Shown here: piece by piece, positions 1 to 8,613 of the stretch
Layout: the number at the start of each line of letters is the position of its first letter
How positions within the stretch are numbered: position 1 is the first letter of the stretch
Assembly: GCA_022447095.1 (NCBI GenBank)
Contig: JAKUUP010000013.1
Coordinates: 1-41,971 of the forward strand
DNA: 41,971 nucleotides
Source: Candidatus Thalassarchaeum betae
Lineage (GTDB): Archaea; Thermoplasmatota; Poseidoniia; Poseidoniales; Thalassarchaeaceae
Reading direction: 5' to 3'
Made by a program: the position numbers and the translations under genes
Notes under the pieces: model-generated
What the model saw: the letters and a program-made list of their open reading frames with translations, nothing else
The model's database searches: none
What the model was told of the DNA's origin: nothing

Positions 1-345
1 AGCCTGGTCGACTGGATCTTCAGGGAGTTGGCTATCGAGTACGCCGGCAGGGACGATCTAGCTCACGTAGCCGCCGAGGACGTCGCCCAGTTCTCAATCA
101 GCAAGCCAGAGATTACCGACACAGGGGTCTTGAGAACAGAGGGTGAGAAAAGGGAGGTACAGATGACCTTGGACGCGGCCGTCGCACCCATACAGGAGAG
201 GGATTCTGAGGCTCGCGCGAGGCAGGCTGCTCGCGAGAGGGGTTTCACGGGTGACATCTGCGATGACTGTGGCAGCAGCCAGATGGTCCGTAACGGGACC
301 TGTCTGAAGTGCAATGCCTGTGGCTCTACCACCGGTTGTTCGTGA
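1..345 (+). CDS. nrdJ: Adenosylcobalamin-dependent (class II) ribonucleotide reductase, C-terminal fragment (5' truncated by window edge)
   Basis: Open in frame from base 1 (SLVDWIFRELAIEYAGRDDLAH...); C-terminal Cys-rich tail CDDCGSSQMVRNGTCLKCNACGSTTGCS typical of class II RNR. Confidence 0.82.
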   Translation, partial: SLVDWIFRELAIEYAGRDDLAHVAAEDVAQFSISKPEITDTGVLRTEGEKREVQMTLDAAVAPIQERDSEARARQAARERGFTGDICDDCGSSQMVRNGTCLKCNACGSTTGCS

Positions 346-352
346 GCAGCGC

Positions 353-1285
353 TCAGATTTCCAACTCGATGTTGAGGTTCTGAATCAGCTCCTTGTAGCG
401 GTTCCTGATTGTGACCTCGGTCACGCCGGCGACCTCGGCGACCTCTCGCTGGGTCCTGCGCTTGCCGCATAGAACGCTAGCGATGTAGATAATCGAGGCT
501 GCGATTCCGGTTGGTCCGCGCCCGCTGGTGAGTTCTTTCTCCTGGGCGGCGGCAATCAGCTCGTACGCCTTGGACTGGACCTCGGCGTCCAAGTGCAGAC
601 CGGAGCAGAATCTCGGTATGTAGTCCTCCGGCTTGGTCGGGGGGATCTTCATCTTGAGTTCGCGCACCATGAACCGGTAGGTGCGACCGATTTCCTTGCG
701 TCCGGTCCTGCTGGCCTCCCCAATCTCGTCGAGAGTACGTGGGTTGTTGCACTGCCTGCATGCTGCGTAGAGACTGGCCGCGGCCACTCCCTCGATGGAG
801 CGTCCGCGGATGAGTCTGGCCTCGACGGCCTTCTTGTAGTTCACAGCAGCCGATTCGCGAATCGACTTCGGGAGGTCCAGGCGGCTGGCCATGCGGTCGA
901 GCTCGGCCAGAGCCATTGCTAGGTTTCGCTCGGTGGCGTTGCTGACTCGAGAGCGCTTCTGCCACTTCCTCATGCGGTAGAACTGGCTCCGGTAGCGGCT
1001 CGAAATCGCCTTGCCGGAGTAGTCCTTGTTCTGCCAGTCGATGTCGGTGGACAGTCCCTTGTCGTGCAGCATCACCGTCATCGGTGCTCCTGTACGCGCG
1101 CGCTGGTCACCCTGCTCGGGGCTGAACACGCGCCACTCCGCGCCTTGGTCGATTACGTTGTCCTCCAGCACCAAGCCGCAGTCATCACAGACTACCTCTC
1201 CTCTGGTCTCATCCCTGTTCAGGTTCCTGCTACCGCACTCGCTGCACTTCACAGTGTCTTCCACTAGATATCCATCGTCTGCCAT
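353..1285 (-). CDS. tfb: Transcription initiation factor IIB (TFB)
   Basis: 310 aa; N-terminal zinc ribbon [24 protein letters not shown] plus two cyclin-like repeats ([68 protein letters not shown]). Confidence 0.96.
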   Translation of the reverse strand: MADDGYLVEDTVKCSECGSRNLNRDETRGEVVCDDCGLVLEDNVIDQGAEWRVFSPEQGDQRARTGAPMTVMLHDKGLSTDIDWQNKDYSGKAISSRYRSQFYRMRKWQKRSRVSNATERNLAMALAELDRMASRLDLPKSIRESAAVNYKKAVEARLIRGRSIEGVAAASLYAACRQCNNPRTLDEIGEASRTGRKEIGRTYRFMVRELKMKIPPTKPEDYIPRFCSGLHLDAEVQSKAYELIAAAQEKELTSGRGPTGIAASIIYIASVLCGKRRTQREVAEVAGVTEVTIRNRYKELIQNLNIELEI

Positions 1286-1437
1286 TCCCTCACTTCCACC
1301 TTTGCTCGCAAAGGTAATAAATCCCGACAGCCCATCTTATTTAAGATTAATAGTTCATGTAAAACAGGGATAACCGCTTTACTGAAAGGCTGTTGAGAGC
1401 AATACCGGCATTGATAATGATGAAATAGAGCGCGACC

Positions 1438-3465
1438 TTGACACCAATCGAAGAAGGTGGTGTGACCCTGTCCGAGAAGTGGCCCCCGCAGCGAATATCC
1501 CTGACCCCGGGCAAGAGGGTGCTCTTCCTCACGAAGGACCTCGAGCTGATTCGTAGGCAACTCTACGAGGGTCTCGACCTGCGCATGACGGACCTCCGTG
1601 TTGAGGATCTGCTCGACGATATCAACACCGACGTCATGACTCCGGCTTGGGTCTGCTTCGACCACGAGCCGGCAGTCATAGCCGAGAATGCCTACGCCGG
1701 CCTAGTTCACGAAGGCAGGCGCGTGTTCGAGCCTCACGCCTTGCTGGACGGTGGGTTCGAGGTCATAGTGTCCGGGCATCGCAAGGGTACCGGATCGAGT
1801 CGTGAGACTGCCGCTCAGTGCGAGCGCTGGTCTGGAATCAGGGTCGTCATCGCTGCGTCCTTCGCGCCAATCCACGAGCGCAACAACATCAACCTCGGGC
1901 AGTTGATGGGGGACCACGATATGTTGGAGAGGCTGCAAGCAGGCGAGAGCATTTCTCTGAATGAGTTCACCTCGCAATACGACCCGGTGACCCGACTGAT
2001 TGTCGAGAACGGTGGCATCCTGCCGTTCGCTAGGAAGCTTGGTGACGGAGAAGTTAGCCTACCTGAGCTGAACACCGGGCCGCGTCCGATGACCATGGTA
2101 GAGAAAATGGTCTCAAACAAGCTGCTCGGAAAGAACGGTTCTGCACGCTACGTCAAACCGGGAGACGCAGTGCTCTCGCAGGTCGACGGAGGGTACTCGC
2201 ACGAGTTCACGACGGGGCAGGTCCACGAATTCCTCAAGGAGGAGTACGGTGACGACTACACGCTTCCGAACCCCTCGAAGTATGCGGTCTTCGAGGACCA
2301 TCTGCTGTATGCCACCGATGTGCCGAGGTACGGGCGCTTCACCGAGAAGATCCAGACCCTGCGTGACATGCAGGACGTGTTCCAACAGCATACGGGCGTG
2401 CGAGACTACTCGGCCGAGGATGGCATCAGCCCGGGCATCTGCCATCAGGTCGCTCGAGAGGAGTTCATCGATGTGGGGGACTTCATCCAAGCCACCGATT
2501 CGCATACCTGCATGGGTGGGGCGACCAATGCCCTGGCCTATGGAGTCGGCTCGACCGAGTACGCGAATCTGGTGCACAACCAGTTCGCCTTCGTGCAAGT
2601 CCCGGAGAGCATTCGCTTTGAGCTGGTGGGCGCTCTCGATCCCGGGTGCACAGCCAAGGACGTCATCCTGCACATCCTGTGGAAGTACGCCGCTAACTCG
2701 GAGACGCTCGACAGGAGCATGGAGTTCGGAGGCCCGGGACTAGCCAGTCTGTCGATGGACGAGAGGGCGACGCTGTGCAACATGGCAACCGAGTGCAGCG
2801 CCAAGACCGGGATATGCGAGCCCGACGAACGCACGGTGGAGTGGCTGCTGAAGCGCAGACCGGGATTGAGCGAAGAGGCGGTGCGTGGTGCCTTCGTCCT
2901 GCCCGACGCGGGAGCGGAGTACCACGGTGGGGTGCACGCCATCGACCTGTCACAGATTCGTCCAATGGTCGCGCACCCCGGCAACCCTGACGAGGGAATA
3001 CCCTCCGACCCGACTAACGGCGCTTACATCGATGATCTCGGCGAAGTCAGCATAGACATCGCCTACGCCGGCTCGTGCACCGCCGGAAAGGACGACGACT
3101 TCGCATACTACGCTCAGGTCACCGAGGCGGCTCTCGATGCCGGTGTGAGAATCCCCGAGGGAGTGGAATGTTACATCCAATTCGGCTCTAAGACGGTGAA
3201 GGCTCTGTCGGAGAGGAACGGCTGGAGCGAGATGTTTGAGCGCGCCGGAGTCAAGCTGATCGACCCGGGGTGCGGGGCCTGCATAGGTGCTGGTCCGGGG
3301 ATTAGTGACGATGCTGAGCAGGTGACCATCTCAGCAATCAACCGGAACTACCAGGGCCGCTCCGGGCCCGGCAAGCTGTATCTCGCTAGTCCCCTGACAG
3401 TAATGGCCAGTGCCTTCGTCGGGAAAATCTCGGCTTGGCATCCTGACATTTTCGCACAGGGTTAA
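1438..3465 (+). CDS. Aconitase / isopropylmalate dehydratase family protein, swivel domain N-terminal to catalytic domain
   Basis: 675 aa; LeuD-like swivel motifs (DDINTDVMTPAW, GTGSSRETAAQ, IAASFAPIHERNNINLG) precede catalytic motifs DSHTCMGGATNALAYGVG, GSCTAGK, GCGACIGAGPG. TTG start assumed; exact start uncertain. Confidence 0.85.
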   Translation: MTPIEEGGVTLSEKWPPQRISLTPGKRVLFLTKDLELIRRQLYEGLDLRMTDLRVEDLLDDINTDVMTPAWVCFDHEPAVIAENAYAGLVHEGRRVFEPHALLDGGFEVIVSGHRKGTGSSRETAAQCERWSGIRVVIAASFAPIHERNNINLGQLMGDHDMLERLQAGESISLNEFTSQYDPVTRLIVENGGILPFARKLGDGEVSLPELNTGPRPMTMVEKMVSNKLLGKNGSARYVKPGDAVLSQVDGGYSHEFTTGQVHEFLKEEYGDDYTLPNPSKYAVFEDHLLYATDVPRYGRFTEKIQTLRDMQDVFQQHTGVRDYSAEDGISPGICHQVAREEFIDVGDFIQATDSHTCMGGATNALAYGVGSTEYANLVHNQFAFVQVPESIRFELVGALDPGCTAKDVILHILWKYAANSETLDRSMEFGGPGLASLSMDERATLCNMATECSAKTGICEPDERTVEWLLKRRPGLSEEAVRGAFVLPDAGAEYHGGVHAIDLSQIRPMVAHPGNPDEGIPSDPTNGAYIDDLGEVSIDIAYAGSCTAGKDDDFAYYAQVTEAALDAGVRIPEGVECYIQFGSKTVKALSERNGWSEMFERAGVKLIDPGCGACIGAGPGISDDAEQVTISAINRNYQGRSGPGKLYLASPLTVMASAFVGKISAWHPDIFAQG

Positions 3466-3546
3466 GTGCGTCCCCCGTCCGGGGTCTCCTATCCACAAGA
3501 GGCCCCATGCCATTCGGGTATGGGAGGACCTGATGGAGGGTTGCGA

Positions 3547-5610
3547 ATGAGTGAGGAAAAACCACCAACCGGCAAACAGAAGCAGATAGCGATAAGCGAA
3601 TTTTTCGAGAAGAACAAGCACTTCCTAGGCTTCGACTCCTTGCAGAGATCCATCATCACGGCAGTGAAGGAGTCGGTCGACAACTCCCTCGATGCTTGCG
3701 AGGAGGAGAGGATACTGCCCGATATCAGAGTGGAGATAAATCGACTCAAGGGCGACCGGATAGAGCTGATATCGCAAGACAACGGGCCTGGCATACCGAG
3801 GGGCTCAATCGAGCACGTGTTCGGCAAGTTCCTGCTCGGCTCTAGGTTCCACGCAATCAGGCAGACCCGTGGCCAGCAGGGAATCGGAATCACGGGGGTG
3901 GTCATGTACAGCCAGTTGACCACGGGATCGAAGACGACCGTTGTCTCAAAGGTGGCAGAGGAGTCCTCTGCAGTCAAGGTCGACCTTGGAATTGACACTA
4001 GGAAGAACAAGGCGATCAAGAGTGGTGAGGCCAGAGATGTCTGGGTAGACGAGGTCACGGGAGAGGAAGTCAGACACGGCTTGAAGATACGAACTGAGAT
4101 GAAGGCCAAGTACCAACGAGGCAGGCAGTCAGTTTACCAGTACCTCAGGATGACTTCGATCGTGAATCCTCATGCCTCCATCAGCCTGACCGTCAAGGAC
4201 CATGACGGTGGGGTGATAGAGGAAGGGAACTGGCCCCGCACCACCGATCGCCTACCCAGGGTGGTCGAAGAGATCAAGCCCCATCCTCATGGCATTCACT
4301 TAGGCACGCTGCAGAGGATGCTGCGTGAGGCCGAGGAGAGGAAGATGACCTCGTTCCTGAGGCACAACTTCTCCGGTGTCAGCATGCGGGCGGCCCGGGA
4401 GATACTCAAGAAGGCCGACCTGGAGGAGAGTCGGCAGCCACGCAGAATCAGGGCCGAGGAGGCACAGGCCGTGCTCGACTCGGTCCAGAAAGTCAAGCTG
4501 CTTAATCCGCCAACAGACTGTCTTTCACCAATCGAGGACCTGCTGATCAAGAAGGGGCTGTCGAAGGCAATCGACTCTCGCTTCGCCTCGACTGTGACCA
4601 GAGACCCGCGGGTAACTCAGGGGAACCCTTTCCAGATAGAGGTCGGCTTGGTGTTCGGCGGTGATATGCCAGCTGATAGCCCGATAGAGATACTCCGCTT
4701 CGCCAATCGGGTGCCACTGATGTACCAGCAAGGAGGTTGTCTGTTGACCAAGGCCATAGAATCGGTTGATTGGAAGAGGTACGGGCTGGACCAGCCCGGA
4801 GGCAAGGGAGTTCCTAAGGGGCCTGCTGCGGTGCTGATTCACCTAGCCTCCACTAACGTTCAATTCACCAGCGAGGCCAAGGAAGCGGTGGCCTCCAACG
4901 AAGAGGTAATTGATGAAATTAGGAGGGCTTTACTGGAAGTTGGGCGTGGTCTGAAGAATCATCTGAAGAAGAGTTCGCAGAGGAAGAAGGCCCGTGAGAA
5001 GTTCGAGCTGATCAACGTCATCCTGCCGGAGATCTCTCAGAAGTCCTCACAGCTTCTCGGCAGAGAAGAGCCTGACCTCGCCCCCGTAATCACCCAAATC
5101 ATGAACGCAGTGTTCTGCGAGGAAGCTCTCGGATGGGATGCTGATGGTAAACTCGCCACCTGTGACATCACCGTGTTCAACTACACCGCCCGAGCTCGGG
5201 CTTACACTATACTGGCCAAATGGCCTGAGGGCGATGGTGTAGAAATGGTCTACAACCCGCTCGGTGGGCGGAAGGAGACTCATGGCCTGTGGGCTTGGAG
5301 GCTAGACACTCTGGACCCGGGCTCCTCGGCCGTGATATCATTCTCCGTCTCCGGCCTCGGCAAGGGCGATTGGGTCGACTTGGAGGTCTTCTTCAGAGGC
5401 AACGGCGACATAATCGGGGCCACTAAGATCGACGAGAAACTGCTCGGAGAGATGCGAAACAAGGAAGCGTTGGATGCTGCGGTAGAGGAGGCTAGGAGTA
5501 GCGAGGACATTGTGATGGTGGGTCTGGCCGAGAGGGCGGAGGATCCATCCGAGGAGGCCGTCGAAACTGACTGGGGATCTATAGTTCCCGAATCGGGGGT
5601 GGATGAATGA
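3547..5610 (+). CDS. top6B: DNA topoisomerase VI subunit B
   Basis: GHKL ATPase motifs (ESVDNSLDACEE, DNGPGIP, GQQGIGITG). ORF is open from 3466 but the conserved start is MSEEKPPTGKQKQIAISEFFEKNKHFLGFD at 3547. Confidence 0.96.
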   Translation: MSEEKPPTGKQKQIAISEFFEKNKHFLGFDSLQRSIITAVKESVDNSLDACEEERILPDIRVEINRLKGDRIELISQDNGPGIPRGSIEHVFGKFLLGSRFHAIRQTRGQQGIGITGVVMYSQLTTGSKTTVVSKVAEESSAVKVDLGIDTRKNKAIKSGEARDVWVDEVTGEEVRHGLKIRTEMKAKYQRGRQSVYQYLRMTSIVNPHASISLTVKDHDGGVIEEGNWPRTTDRLPRVVEEIKPHPHGIHLGTLQRMLREAEERKMTSFLRHNFSGVSMRAAREILKKADLEESRQPRRIRAEEAQAVLDSVQKVKLLNPPTDCLSPIEDLLIKKGLSKAIDSRFASTVTRDPRVTQGNPFQIEVGLVFGGDMPADSPIEILRFANRVPLMYQQGGCLLTKAIESVDWKRYGLDQPGGKGVPKGPAAVLIHLASTNVQFTSEAKEAVASNEEVIDEIRRALLEVGRGLKNHLKKSSQRKKAREKFELINVILPEISQKSSQLLGREEPDLAPVITQIMNAVFCEEALGWDADGKLATCDITVFNYTARARAYTILAKWPEGDGVEMVYNPLGGRKETHGLWAWRLDTLDPGSSAVISFSVSGLGKGDWVDLEVFFRGNGDIIGATKIDEKLLGEMRNKEALDAAVEEARSSEDIVMVGLAERAEDPSEEAVETDWGSIVPESGVDE

Positions 5611-6719
5611 GCAACGGTAGGAGGAAGTCCAAGGAGGAGGTAATCGAGGCACTCCACGATGTGGCCTCTGAGATGCATGACAAGATGTCGAAGGGGATCC
5701 CCCCTACCATGACGCTGCCCGTGCGCTCGAAGAGCAACATAGGCTTCGACCAGAGGCTGGGGGTCTACAAGTACGGCAAGAAGAGGACGGTTCGGGACGC
5801 TACAAGCCTCGGTTCCGCGAGGCAGTTGTTGCGCTCGCTGCACGTCACCGAGTTCATCGAGGAGATGATCAACAGCGGCAAGTCCTCAACCCTCAGGGAG
5901 ATGTACTACATCTCCGAGGCGTGGGGTAATGGTAAGTTCCACTCGCAGAACGAGAGCAACAACCTCGCCGAGGACCTTGAGATAGTCACCAAGTGCCTGC
6001 GCGAGGATTTCCGACTCAGGCCTGAGGAGGACGGGGCCAGAATCATCGGAAATGTGACTTTCGAGGAGCGCAACCGACGCGGCGATTGGATGAGGATAAA
6101 CTGCCGCGACGACGTGGGCGACTCGGGTTACGGTGTCCCATACAACGTAGAGTCTGAGAAGCTCAGACTCATCGAGGAGGATGTCGATTTCATCATGGCG
6201 ATAGAGACTGGGGGAATGTTCGACAGGCTAGTGGAGAATGGTTTCGACGAGGAGGCTCGTTGCGCGCTTATCCACCTCAAGGGCCAGCCCGCACGCTCCA
6301 CTCGCCGAATCATGCGAAGAATGAGTGACGAGTGGAAGAAGCCGATTGTGGTCTTCGCCGACTGCGACCCGTGGTCGTTCAGAATCTACGCCAGCATAGC
6401 ATACGGGGCCATCAAGACGGCTCACATCTCAGAGTACCTAGCGAGCAAGGGCGCAATCTATCTGGGGATAACCGCGGACGACATCCTCGCTTACGATCTG
6501 CCGAGCGATGACCTCTCCAAGCAGGACCTAGGTGCACTTGAAGCCGAGTTGAGTGATCCTCGATTCTCGACAGGATGGTGGCAGCAGCAGATTGAGATGA
6601 TGAAAGAGATGGGAAAGAAGGCCGAGCAGCAGTCGTTGGCCAAGTACGGTCTGGATTTCGTGACCGATACCTATCTGCCAGAGAAGTTGGCTCACCCCGA
6701 TGTGGGTCTGCCCTACTGA
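5607..6719 (+). CDS. top6A: DNA topoisomerase VI subunit A (Spo11-like)
   Basis: Catalytic Tyr region STLREMYYISEAW; Toprim-like VVFADCDPWSFRIYASI; ATGA start/stop overlap with top6B. Confidence 0.96.
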   Translation: MSNGRRKSKEEVIEALHDVASEMHDKMSKGIPPTMTLPVRSKSNIGFDQRLGVYKYGKKRTVRDATSLGSARQLLRSLHVTEFIEEMINSGKSSTLREMYYISEAWGNGKFHSQNESNNLAEDLEIVTKCLREDFRLRPEEDGARIIGNVTFEERNRRGDWMRINCRDDVGDSGYGVPYNVESEKLRLIEEDVDFIMAIETGGMFDRLVENGFDEEARCALIHLKGQPARSTRRIMRRMSDEWKKPIVVFADCDPWSFRIYASIAYGAIKTAHISEYLASKGAIYLGITADDILAYDLPSDDLSKQDLGALEAELSDPRFSTGWWQQQIEMMKEMGKKAEQQSLAKYGLDFVTDTYLPEKLAHPDVGLPY

Positions 6720-6757
6720 TTGAGAAGCCTGATAGCGCAACCCCACTACCTCGAACT

Positions 6758-7489
6758 GTGGCAGAAGGAGCGAGGTTGTGGGCGAGGCGGCTCTCAGGAG
6801 CGGCTTTCTTGCTGCTGCTTATCGGCGTCATATCCTACTGGCAAGCGGAGTCTTCGATATATGACAATCTGGATCCAGGTCAAAACCACCTCTTGGAGTT
6901 AGAGGCTGGGCAGAGCGGAGAGGTGTCTCTGATTGAGGCTGGGAAGTATGTCGCCCTGCGAATCGAGGAAGGTAGTGAAGCTGGGTTGAGATTAATCGAC
7001 AGCAGCGGAGAGGAGGAGGAAGGGGCGACACCGGGTGCCTTTGAGGCAGAGCGTGAAATTCAGAATGGAACCAGATATATTCCGGTCAGAGTATTCACAG
7101 CAGTTGAGCCGGGCACATATACACTGCATAATGACGGTGATTCCACACTGTGGCTGGTAGATGATGTTTCAGCAGGGGTCGCGTTGTTGGAGAATAAATG
7201 GGTCGTGCTGATGTTCCTTGGATGTTGTTTGGGGCTGCCACTTGGTGCGGTGGCTCTGTTTCTGGTTTTCTTCGATCGGAGGCGTTCTAAGGAGAGTTCC
7301 ACTCCATTAGTCGTGCCTTCCGAGGGCAGGATTCCTACCACAGACGAGTTGTATCGACAGTATAGGGACTCAACCCAAAGTGAAGCAGGACAGGATGTTC
7401 CCGATCCGTTCTTGGGACAAGCGCCGGCCAGTGAAGAGGCACAGCGAGAGGAAATTGAGGAGGATTGGCGCGGTTGGGACGAAGGGTAA
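6758..7489 (+). CDS. Hypothetical membrane protein with two predicted TM helices and acidic cytoplasmic tail
   Basis: 243 aa; hydrophobic segments SGAAFLLLLIGVISYW and WVVLMFLGCCLGLPLGAVALFLVFF; GTG start assumed; no recognised family. Confidence 0.65.
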   Translation: MAEGARLWARRLSGAAFLLLLIGVISYWQAESSIYDNLDPGQNHLLELEAGQSGEVSLIEAGKYVALRIEEGSEAGLRLIDSSGEEEEGATPGAFEAEREIQNGTRYIPVRVFTAVEPGTYTLHNDGDSTLWLVDDVSAGVALLENKWVVLMFLGCCLGLPLGAVALFLVFFDRRRSKESSTPLVVPSEGRIPTTDELYRQYRDSTQSEAGQDVPDPFLGQAPASEEAQREEIEEDWRGWDEG

Positions 7490-7783
7490 TTATTGCCTCT
7501 TTCTGATTACAATCATGGCCACCGAGGCGAGTAGTAAGGCGGCCCCTAGGTATCGTAACATCTGACCTACAGAAGCGACTTGGTCCCTCAAATCGCGGGC
7601 ATCCTGGCACTGGCCCTCGTCCGCACCGATTATCTGGCCTATTGTCCCGGCCTCGTCATCGCATTCCTCTGCAATCCTCTCTTCTAGGTAATCATCAGCG
7701 AAAGAGGCCCCCCAAGACAATCCTAGCAACAGCAAACCTGCGATAACCAGTATTGTGACAAGTACGGTCTTGCCGGTTCCCAT
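7490..7783 (-). CDS. Small hypothetical membrane protein (97 aa)
   Basis: Two hydrophobic segments (LVTILVIAGLLLLGLSW, MLRYLGAALLLASVAMIVI) around an acidic loop with two Cys; stop abuts the convergent gene stop. Confidence 0.6.
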   Translation of the reverse strand: MGTGKTVLVTILVIAGLLLLGLSWGASFADDYLEERIAEECDDEAGTIGQIIGADEGQCQDARDLRDQVASVGQMLRYLGAALLLASVAMIVIRKRQ

Positions 7784-7849
7784 GGCAGTTTCACCAGTTC
7801 GACAGATATTATCCTATGCTCAAGTTGGGTTTTTAGAAGGCCTCCACTA

Positions 7850-7866
7850 CCCAACCTCAGGTTGGG
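7850..7866. promoter_or_regulatory. Perfect palindrome CCCAACCT-C-AGGTTGGG, candidate operator of the downstream ArsR-like regulator
   Basis: 8-bp arms with 1-nt centre, ending 6 nt upstream of the GTG; related half-site CTCAAGTTGGG at 7819-7829. Confidence 0.6.
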
Positions 7867-7872
7867 AAGTAA

Positions 7873-8610
7873 GTGGTCGGTTTTGATGAGGCGCTCTCGA
7901 TACTCGAGAACCCCACCCGACGCCAGATCCTCAAAAGGCTGGTGAAGGAGCCGCACTACCCTCTGCAACTCTCTGAATTGCTGGATGTTAGCCAGCAGGC
8001 GGTGGTTAAACACCTCAAGGTCCTAGAGGAATCGGGGTTCGTAGATTCCGAGCGTGTCCCCTCAGAGAAGGGGGGTCCTCCGACTAAGATGTACAAAGTC
8101 AGCCAGTCATTCTCACTGCGGCTTGATCTCGGACCTGACCTTTTTCGCGCAGAGCACAGGAAGATGCCTGCCGGGGGCCCGATGCGCTTGTCCAACAGAC
8201 TCCCCAAGGACCTAGATAGCGTCGTTGACCGACTGGGAACCCGCCGTAAACTGCCTATGGCCGAGGCCATGGGAATTCTCACCGAGCTTGAGTCCGCCTT
8301 AGAGCGCATAGACGAGCACAGAGACGCTGTGATCGCGCTTCACCAACAGGTGATGCGCAAGGTCTCGCCGAGCATTACTGATCATTCTGAGTCTTACGAA
8401 GAGCGTCAACTTGCACATGCTATGATGAATCAGCCTCGCAGACCCTTGGACTTGGATACCTTCTCACAGGGTCTGCGCATCCAGTCAATGCACGCTGAGG
8501 AGATGATGGAGAGTCTGCGCGAGCGCCTGATGCGGGACTTCGCAGCCAGCCAAGGCAGCCTGATCGCCGCCCGTGAGGGTACGCCACTGCCTTGGTGGTT
8601 GGCACGCTGA
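7873..8610 (+). CDS. ArsR-like winged-helix transcriptional regulator
   Basis: N-terminal HTH: LSILENPTRRQILKRL...LSELLDVSQQAVVKHLKVLEESGFVDSERVP...GPPTKMYKVS; GTG start. Confidence 0.85.
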   Translation: MVGFDEALSILENPTRRQILKRLVKEPHYPLQLSELLDVSQQAVVKHLKVLEESGFVDSERVPSEKGGPPTKMYKVSQSFSLRLDLGPDLFRAEHRKMPAGGPMRLSNRLPKDLDSVVDRLGTRRKLPMAEAMGILTELESALERIDEHRDAVIALHQQVMRKVSPSITDHSESYEERQLAHAMMNQPRRPLDLDTFSQGLRIQSMHAEEMMESLRERLMRDFAASQGSLIAAREGTPLPWWLAR

Positions 8611-8613
8611 GTC

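Noticed and set aside
3466-3546. N-terminal extension of top6B from 3466
   Set aside because: Extension MRPPSGVSYPQEAPCHSGMGGPDGGLR does not resemble Top6B; conserved sequence begins at the ATG at 3547, preceded by a ggaggg SD-like stretch.
2113-4109. Minus-strand ORFs of 186, 148 and 206 aa within aconitase and top6B
   Set aside because: Antisense to strongly supported coding genes with biased composition; expected shadow ORFs in GC-rich DNA.
7487-7492. TAATTA palindrome as a regulatory site
   Set aside because: It is simply the two abutting convergent stop codons (TAA and TTA).
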